Assembly: GCA_011037195.1 (NCBI GenBank)
Contig: JAAEAF010014809.1
Coordinates: forward strand, 1-64,000
Direction of reading: 5' to 3'
DNA length: 64,000 bases
Origin: Triatoma infestans
Lineage: Eukaryota > Arthropoda > Insecta > Hemiptera > Reduviidae
The notes under the pieces are model-generated. The model ran no database searches and was not told where the DNA came from. It was given only the letters and a program-made list of their open reading frames with translations. Below, in pieces: positions 57,172 through 64,000 of this stretch (positions are counted from its first letter, which is position 1; each line of letters starts with the position of its first letter). The position numbers and the translations under genes are program-made.

Positions 57172-58509
57172 AAGTTTGTTTATTCCTATAGGCAGGCATC
57201 CATCTTCTGCTAAATAACAAATCCTTGATGTTTTGGCGATGTTTGATAATTAACCGAAATTGAACTACAGCTAACCCTAAAGAAAGACGGGCATAGATTG
57301 ACACTAAAGATGGTGAATCTTCTAAATACCTGAATTATATATAATTCAGAAGATACTGAAGTAACACTTTTTTTTTTATCAATGAATCAATCGACTCATT
57401 GAATTTTTAATATCAGAAGTGACAAAGGAAAAGAATAGGAAAATATAAACTTTCTTAAAGGTTATTACTTTATAATTTCATTAGTTCTTTTATTTTTGGA
57501 AAAAAGAAAAGTGAGGAAAAAATCAGTTTTAAAAAACATTACTATTTGGAATTAAGGATGAATTTCAAAATGGAGAGTTGTAATACTGTTTTATTCAAGC
57601 ACTAGTAAAATTAATGCCTTTTCATTCTAAAACTTTAATGGCGTACATTAGGCCAATTATAACTTGAATAATTTATGTTACAACAACGTGTTAACAAATT
57701 AAAGCAGAAAGTTTATTGTGGTGGTTGTCATTGTCGGTGAAATACAGGCAGAAAACGTCTTTAACACCGTAAATTTAGTTTGCAGTAAAGTTTATTACAA
57801 TATGTAGGTTGACATGTTGAAACTTGTTTTTGAAAATAAAAAATATAAAATTATTCAATTGTCTGGCATTTATTTTTAAGTTTCAATGTAAGACAGTCTC
57901 AATGCATAATACACTAAATAGCGTAACATCATCTAGAGTGACAAAAATGAACGATTACGGACCGGACCATCCATTTGGTAAATTCAGAATGGATTCCCTA
58001 AATATTTAATAGTTTTCTTTTGACATCAATAGACAACACATAAAATAGGTGAGTCGTCTCTTCCTCTTGTCAAAGTTAGTGTTGATATTGTATGAAAAAT
58101 ACATAACAGATGACTAAAGTAAATAAATTTCCAAAGTCATTATTTCTTGGTTTACGTATTTTTCAAGTGGAAATTAAATATGATGTCATTTTAACTTGCT
58201 TTAATGTGTTTGGTAGATGCGTAATTGTTTTTTTGTGTTGTGGTAGTGTGTAGCATGAGAGCGAGTTTGAAAGGCCCTAAGTATGTGTGTTTTAGAGAAG
58301 GGAGAAGTATTATTAAGAAGAAGTAAGTAGTCACCACTGTTTTAAAATAAATATATCTCTAAATGAATTTAAATACCTCACAATATCACAATAATAAGCT
58401 TATGAATATAATATAAAAAAACTTGCACTTAAATATGCTTTTCTAGATTGATTTAAATCACAAATGTTGAACTCAAGACTTCTTGGTACACTGACTGTTG
58501 TAGAATTTA
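57172..58509. other. Unassigned stretch
   Basis: AT-rich, no repeat or gene recognised; the open frame 57824-58009 is not convincing. Confidence 0.5.
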
Positions 58510-59100
58510 ATGATGCAGGGGGGGACTCAAACTCAGGCACTGCAGCCTCCATTGAGGCTTATTGTGCCAACCCCTCGAAACCTAGTAGAGGACCTTCCCC
58601 TGCAGCCCTTCCTGGAGTACGATTTCCTCCGGTCCAACGTGCCGAAGATCTCGTATCGCAATCTGCCGATTCTAACGCAATCAAACACCAGGTGAGAGGC
58701 CGTCTCCTCCTCCTCCTTCTCCTGACACAGTCTGCACAATGGCTCTACATCCACCTTGTGCAGATGTTTCTTGAACCTACCATGCCCAGTAAACAGGCCC
58801 GTTATCAGAGAAATCTGATACCTGCTTAGACCCAGGGTGTCTCTGGTTCTTCTTCTACACAGCTCTGGCATGACCATTTTGCCTTGTTTTGCCCCAGTAC
58901 TTAGCCGCCAGTGGCGATTATGCTCTTTCCGATTCCATTCTCTCAGAGACGCCATCGCCATGCTTTTGGCTATTCCCAGAACAGGTTCCGGCCCACAGAA
59001 GGGAGTATTCGCTCCCTCCCTGGCCAGTTGGTCTGCTATTTCGTTACCTTTAATCCCCTTCTGTCTGACTGTTGCCCCGTAAGACGAATTGCCGTTCTTC
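58510..59100 (-). mobile_element. LINE ORF2 C-terminal end (RNase H tail and zinc knuckle)
   Basis: Minus strand: GIKGNEIADQLAREGANTPF (end of RNase H, with the GNEIAD motif), CGPEPVLGIAKSMAMASLRE, RDTLGLSRYQISLITGLFTG, HGRFKKHLHKVDVEPLCRLC and EEETASHLVFDC (zinc-knuckle C..C..H...C). The frame is open from about 59040 to 58533, longer than the other RNase H LINE ends here, so it is probably a younger insertion. Similar in layout to 23763-24540 but a different family. Confidence 0.85.
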
Positions 59101-59454
59101 GAAGTAAAACCTGCCCTTATATTTGATTTCTAGGAGGGGGTTAAAAGACAATAGTGATGAGTGCTTTGACATTTCTTCTAACGGTTTTCTTATTACTGTT
59201 TCTGATACTTCCCCAGCCAATGTACACGAATCTCAAACTTTATATTCCTTTTATTTGTACTACGCCTGCTCTACAGTAGTAAGCGTGGCCGCTGGTAGAT
59301 TATCCACTGCAGAACCACACCTAGAAAATTAAAAAAATTAAATTTTGCTTTTATTTCCAAATAATAATTTGTACAACAATATTTAAATTTAAAAAAAAGT
59401 TTAGTAAAGTTAAATTAAGAACTTAACAAAGCACATTTAAAAACCTGTGTCTAA
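59101..59454. other. Unassigned stretch
   Basis: Nothing recognised; the open frame 59123-59332 has no known domain. Confidence 0.45.
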
Positions 59455-59610
59455 TTGAATTTGCTCTATATAAGTCTGTGTTATCACAATGTTTTGACAA
59501 AACATCCTGATCATGGAGCGAACGCTAGAAACCGGTCGATGACCACATAAAGAAGCAGGCTATCACGGAAAATATCTCAGATCTTTCCAGCTCTACGTAA
59601 CCAACCACAA
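59455..59610 (+). mobile_element. Penelope-like terminal fragment with hammerhead-like motif
   Basis: Plus strand: AACATCCTGATCATGGAGCG, then AACGCTAGAAACCGGTCGAT and GACCAC, then AAGAAGCAGGCTATCACGG and a boundary at TTCCAGCTCTACGTAACC. GAAACCGGTC and the flanking CATC/GATG are intact, while CTGATGA is CTGATCA and stem II is weakened. Preceded by GTGTTATCACAATGTTTTGA as in the other copies. Confidence 0.6.
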
Positions 59611-59664
59611 CTACATACTACCAACCCCATATATTTGAAATTCAATGTCACAAAACGTATAATA

Positions 59665-60120
59665 CTATCTAAAGTCATTTTTTCTGGGCCCATATAACTA
59701 CCCCAAGAAAAACAATAACAAACCGCTTCTGGAACAAATATCCAGACCCGGGTCTAATCCATCTAAGATTCATCGCAGTCCGTACAAATTGGACAATAAC
59801 CTTAAGGGGAAATAGTATAAGCTCTTCCACAGACATCCTATTCCGACCAAAGGCCCTGAACCTAATTTCCTCAAAACCCAAGCAATCTGTCATAAGATGG
59901 ATGAGTGTTTCCTCCTCTGCCTTACAGAATCTATAAAATGGATCCAGCATTAGCCCCATTATTTAGAGATGTCTCCTTAAACAACAATGTCCAGGAAGGG
60001 AGCCAACCAGATGCCTGAGAGAGCTCCGTGAAAGATACAGCAACGTCTCACTAATAGCCTTGTCCGGACCCCCTGATGAGCATTTTGGACTGCCGGCAAC
60101 CAACACTGCTCATCCATAAG
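59665..60120 (-). mobile_element. LINE 3' end, same family as 23763-24540
   Basis: Minus strand, frame-shifted: an IWLAPFLDIVV-like piece, MGLMLDPFYRFCKAEEETLI, HLMTDCLGFEEIRFRAFGRN, RMSVEELILFPLKVIVQFVR and LRWIRPGSGYLFQKR, aligning with FCRVCETDEETPIHLMTDC and RFRTFGWNRISVE of the plus-strand copy. The 3' end has CTTGGGGTAGTTATATGGGC, the start of the same tail. Confidence 0.85.
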
Positions 60121-60144
60121 GATGAATGCCGTGAAGCATTCCAA

Positions 60145-61110
60145 AGAGTTTCCGGTGAAAACTCAGTATCCTAAATTTGACACGATCGCAATACTTCGTC
60201 TATCTGTAAGAGAATGTAAAAAACGAGCAAGAACCAACTAACTTGATCATCCAATTAGGAATTACGTTGGGATCCGATACATTTCTAAATTTACTTAGGT
60301 AATAATCATCAGTTACAATTTCAGAGGGCTATTTCCGTTTATTATACAATTCTATCATCTAAATAATCTTAATTAGAATTAAATAACTTGTCGAAATTCC
60401 GAGTTTGAAGAAAATGAGATGGCCAATAGTGCGTTTTTACTGAAAAGTATTTTTCAGTTTTCTGCTACTTTCTTTAAAATGGCTGCAACGATTTTCTTTA
60501 AACTAATTATGTGAACTACAAATATAGAGAGCTACAACTTTTATTAGAAATATTTCCCCAGATAAATTCAATTAAGGTGTTTTTTTCAGGGAAGATGAAG
60601 GATTCTGTTTTCCTCCAAAGTACTATCTTAGTTGATTATACAGTTCTACCATACAAACAAAATTAATTAGAAATAATTAGATTGCTGAAATTCCAAGTTT
60701 CGAGAAAATTATTAAACCGGAAGTGCGGTTTATTCTAAACAGTTTTTTTCAGTTTTCGCGATGTTCTTCATAACAATATCGACGAAATTTCATTAAATTT
60801 GATTACACTAACTACAAAATTTATTAATTACAATTTTGTAAACTACAGTAACAGTAATTTGTGTAACTGTTTCACATACAAAACATTTTTAACATCTCTT
60901 ACTGTGTAGGAAGGAAGGAAGTATTGTGAATCTGACAAATTTTGGAATTGAGTTTTAAATGAGAGTATAATATATTTTGAGGTATGTCAGCGTAACTCAA
61001 ACTTTGAAACTGGCATTAATGTTTTGGTCAACTGGAGGTGCGACTTTATTGAACTTTTTTTTTTAATTTTTTGCCATTTTCTTTCAAAACTCTAACAAGT
61101 TTCTCAAAAC
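60145..61110 (-). repeat. Family M copy, rearranged
   Basis: 60145-60220 is a right end in forward sense (GAGTTTCCGGTGAAAACTCA to CTGTAAGAGAATGTAAAAAA). From about 60320 monomers run in inverse sense: ATTATACAATTCTATCATCT, GAAATTCCGAGTTTGAAG, TTAAACCGGAAGTGCGG (60713), to GTGTAACTGTTTCACATAC at about 60870. A further diverged piece follows to 61110. Two oppositely oriented copies joined, or an inversion. Confidence 0.7.
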
Positions 61111-61115
61111 TTGGT

Positions 61116-62492
61116 TGTGGAATACTTACTGGGAATTATTCCACTTGCTAAATAAAGATTGGGATTCAGGTGCACGGGGTAATAAGAATAAGTTCCAATT
61201 TCTTCTTTTGAACTGTGCATTTATTTCCGTCACTACCCGTAAATTATAGTGATAACACGATTCCTGTCTTCAGCGGGCAACGTTGTTGTTCAACGCCCTG
61301 GTAATGGCTTGGATAGTGATATAGATCACATGCAAATCCTAGATACTGGCGTCTGAAGCTATGGATGCAAGAACAAGCCCCACAATCCAGCTTCTAATCA
61401 ATGGAGAACCAGCTCTAAACAAAGAATAGAGCAATGTTAATAAAAGAAAATACACCTTTATGAATCACTACAAAATAATAATGTATTTAAAATACCACAA
61501 TGTCTTGTAATAAGTTGAACAATTTCAATTAAGGATCTATACACCCTTGAGATAGGTGCTGGCAGAAGTTAATGTAGCACATGCAAAAAGAGTTTGGTTA
61601 ACCAAAAGAAATACCTGGATGTGAAGATTCCCCCAGTGCACGAGAAGTGAGATAAAAGTGTTATAACTGACTGGCCACACTGTTGAGTAGGGCTGTGTTA
61701 TTCAGCTATTAAATTCAACTGGTACTAGTTCCTTAAATGAGTTAATATAAAAAATTAAATAATGAATCACACTGCACTTGAAGTTGTCTGTGATGCAAAT
61801 TGGATCGTTCCAATTGAGTTGATGATCACAGCAATGTATGCAATTTTGTAAAATGCTTCTTTAAGGTTGCTAAGTCCTCAGCTAGTGAAGCAAGAATGTT
61901 AAAGTAAATACTGGATATAATAATAATAATAATAATTAGAGGAAATTAGGATGGAAAGGACCAAATAACTGTTCTTGCCACCAGCCATGGCGTCCCTACC
62001 TGATAAAGAATTAATTGCGAAGTTGCAATAACGCTTCTTGAAGGTGCTCGTGACTAGATGTCTTCAATAAAATTAGATTCAGTTGTAAGAATTAGCTGCT
62101 TGGAGCTGCAATAAAGTTGAGTTCCGGTTTAAGAAGCATTTGCTGTAGTATACAAGATGGCGTCAGTGGCCAGGAGCAAAAACAAATAGTAATGTGGGGA
62201 CTTGAAACAGAACTAAATTCATTGAGGTGGACCCACCCAATGAGAGCAATGCGCGGATTGCTAGATGACACATGTTAGACAACATAGTCCTCTTATCAAT
62301 GCAGTATCGTGCAAGGCACTAATTGTAATGTAGTATAAAACTAATAAAAAATAGCATGAAATCTTATATAAGTAGAATTGTAAGAAATACGACTGGGTCA
62401 ACCTTGTGACCAGTCAGATTTCAAACACAGTAAGGGGGGCTCCCACGACTAATTGTCCCCGCCGTTATCAATTCGCGTGGAAATACGTGACA
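61116..62492. mobile_element. Solo LTR, 1.38 kb, with perfect 5 bp target duplication
   Basis: Ends are TGTGGAATACTTAC and GGAAATACGTGACA, so both strands start TG and end CA. TTGGT lies directly outside both ends (61111-61115 and 62493-62497). Reversed, it begins TGTCACGTATTTCC, close to TGTTACGTATTCC of the solo LTR at 55778. The size is also similar, suggesting a related family in minus orientation. It contains an (ATA)n run near 61918-61937 and no coding sequence. Confidence 0.82.
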
Positions 62493-62499
62493 TTGGTAT

Positions 62500-62705
62500 A
62501 TTAACTATTAACTATTGGTATACCACTTTCATTTGAAACTTTTTTCTGAAAAAAAAAGAGTTGATTTTAGTAAAGTTTCTCGGAGGAAAAAGTCTCAGTC
62601 AATAGTATGGTTTTTATTATTGTTTAGTTTCTGTAGTGATGTAATAATTAAAATCACTACATATTTAGTAAATGTTCCAAGTTTGACAAAAATTTGTCAA
62701 TTACC
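62500..62705 (-). repeat. Diverged family M fragment
   Basis: ATACCACTTTCATTTGAAAC, GAGTTGATTTTAGTAAAGTT and GTTCCAAGTTTGACAAAAAT resemble 34130-34330. Weak but in the same order. Confidence 0.45.
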
Positions 62706-62711
62706 ACTATG

Positions 62712-63117
62712 TGTAATGGTCACGCCGGTGCCGTGTCTTGTGTGGAGTCAGAAATCATAATGCACCGACCACAGTTATATCATTCAATACTTTACATGAG
62801 ACGTCACGTAATCTCGCTACAACTAGCTATTGAAACTTGACCCTCAACGGACATCACACATTCAGCCTAAGAAATCATGAGGGAGAAGTAGCGGAAGTTC
62901 AGAATCACATATAAACAGGAACTCTCATGAAATCGGTCATTCTGCCAGCTCAGTCTGTCATTCTCTCTCTCTCTTGCTATCTACCTCACTCTTTCTATTC
63001 TTAGTTCTGTAAAGTCCTTGCTATACTCTGTTATATAAACAATATATTCAGCGTTTAGTTAGTATACTTTTTCTATTCTTCCTTGTTCTATGCCCACTCC
63101 ACAAAAACATCACTACA
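62712..63117 (+). mobile_element. Possible LTR, ends uncertain
   Basis: Starts TGTAATGGTCACGCC and ends ACATCACTACA. Inside are a CATATAAACAGGAACTCTC promoter-like box, a CT-run and TCTGTAAAGTCCTTGC, laid out like family L1. An alternative start at 62632 (TGTAGTGATG) gives a perfect 10 bp inverted match to the end. No target duplication fits either choice. Confidence 0.45.
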
Positions 63118-64000
63118 TAAATGTAAATTGCAGTAAGAAATGTGATAATATCTCATACCTAATTTTTTTCTGGTTTGAAATTAATTCTCCAAAAAAAAAA
63201 ATCTAATGCATATTTCCTTTTTATTTGATTGGAAAATCCCAGGTCCAATATAGAATATAGTTTTCCTTTCTTTTCCTTTTTTTTTTTTTGGAACATTTAT
63301 TTTGCTAACAGATCGAAAGTGTTTCATAATTTCAATATGTTAAAATAATTTACATAGCGGGCAAAAAAAAATTGAGTTGTTATGCTTGTCCAATTTCTCC
63401 CATAACATGTTTTCAATCGATGTATTTAAAAGAAAATATTATTTATACATGCCAGTTTGTTTATAAAATTGCTCTCATCAGCATAAATTAAAATGGAACA
63501 ATCCTTTTTTTTTTTTTTTTTTAATGTTTTATTTACATCATAGCCAGTTAGTTAAACAAATCTGGAATGAGGGAGCAGCGTTACCATTTTTTGTTTATTT
63601 TATTTGCACGAATAATATTTTGGCAAATCACCTTTAATTTTTTTGTTGTTGCAGAAATTGATGTCCTTGTCACATGGATTTGATAGAATATGCTAAATTA
63701 CAATTTTATTTAAGTTTTGTAAATAGTTGAAACAAATTAATATTTTTTTGCAGTTATAACAACTCCCCTGGTGGGGTGCTATTATATGTAATAGATTTTC
63801 TTGCAGTTAGGATTTATTAGTAAGGATAATAAGATCCGTTCCTACAGAATAAATATCACGGGTTTGTGGTGAACTAGGATTCGTGATTCTGCAAATAAAA
63901 TACACCCAGTAAATGTCAAAGCACACTTAGTAAAATGTTACATATATTCTGAAAAGCATATATACAGTAAATGGTTGCTATGACCAATCTGTTCGCTCAG
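63118..64000. other. Unassigned stretch at the window end
   Basis: AT-rich with several T-runs (for example 63503-63522). No gene or repeat recognised. Confidence 0.5.

Noticed and set aside
58464..58829. 121-residue plus-strand open frame
   Set aside because: Antisense shadow of the LINE C-terminal frame at 58533-58961.

Overview
This is a 64 kb window of AT-rich, intron-bearing animal nuclear DNA, almost certainly from an insect. It holds one clear host gene. That gene (46598-48709, + strand) encodes a 703-residue Kekkon-family cell-surface protein: signal peptide, leucine-rich repeats, one Ig domain, a transmembrane segment and a long cytoplasmic tail. This architecture is typical of insects. 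The whole coding region is uninterrupted, and a plausible splice acceptor lies upstream at 46325. A partial, frame-shifted copy of its transmembrane and cytoplasmic part sits 8.6 kb upstream (39092-39675). The order or species cannot be fixed from sequence alone; a large transposon-rich insect genome is the safest description.

Everything else I can recognise is mobile or repeated DNA, mostly decayed. Left third (1-20 kb): an RTE-like LINE tail, a tandem pair of LTR-like units, two adjacent near-palindromic fold-back elements (one holding part of a mariner-like transposase), a LINE with an RNase H domain split by a second LINE, a Jockey-like LINE, a reverse-strand LINE with an FADD reverse transcriptase motif, and two nearly identical 680 bp copies of an unidentified repeat. 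Middle third (20-45 kb): LTR-like copies, tRNA-derived SINEs of two families, several LINE 3' ends with RNase H, and many copies of a noncoding family built from degenerate ~300 bp monomers and ending in an inverted-repeat hairpin. Right third (45-64 kb): the Kekkon gene with a very AT-rich downstream region, a tandem SINE-linker composite, a fold-back pair of Penelope-like ends with hammerhead-like motifs, two ~1.4 kb solo LTRs (one with a perfect 5 bp target duplication) and further LINE ends.

The most interesting structures are these. (1) Hammerhead-ribozyme-like cores occur in five dispersed Penelope-like fragments, two arranged as a 120 bp-arm inverted repeat. (2) Two fold-back transposons lie side by side, the second having replaced its own 5' half with an inverted copy of its 3' half. 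(3) One SINE body carries two alternative 3' tails, one matching the 3' end of a LINE in the same window. (4) A SINE-plus-linker unit is repeated in tandem and ends in poly(A). (5) The ~300 bp monomer family has terminal inverted repeats and ETS-like motifs. No operon, CRISPR array or prokaryotic feature is present. Apart from the Kekkon protein, the conserved protein segments come from transposons and are broken.
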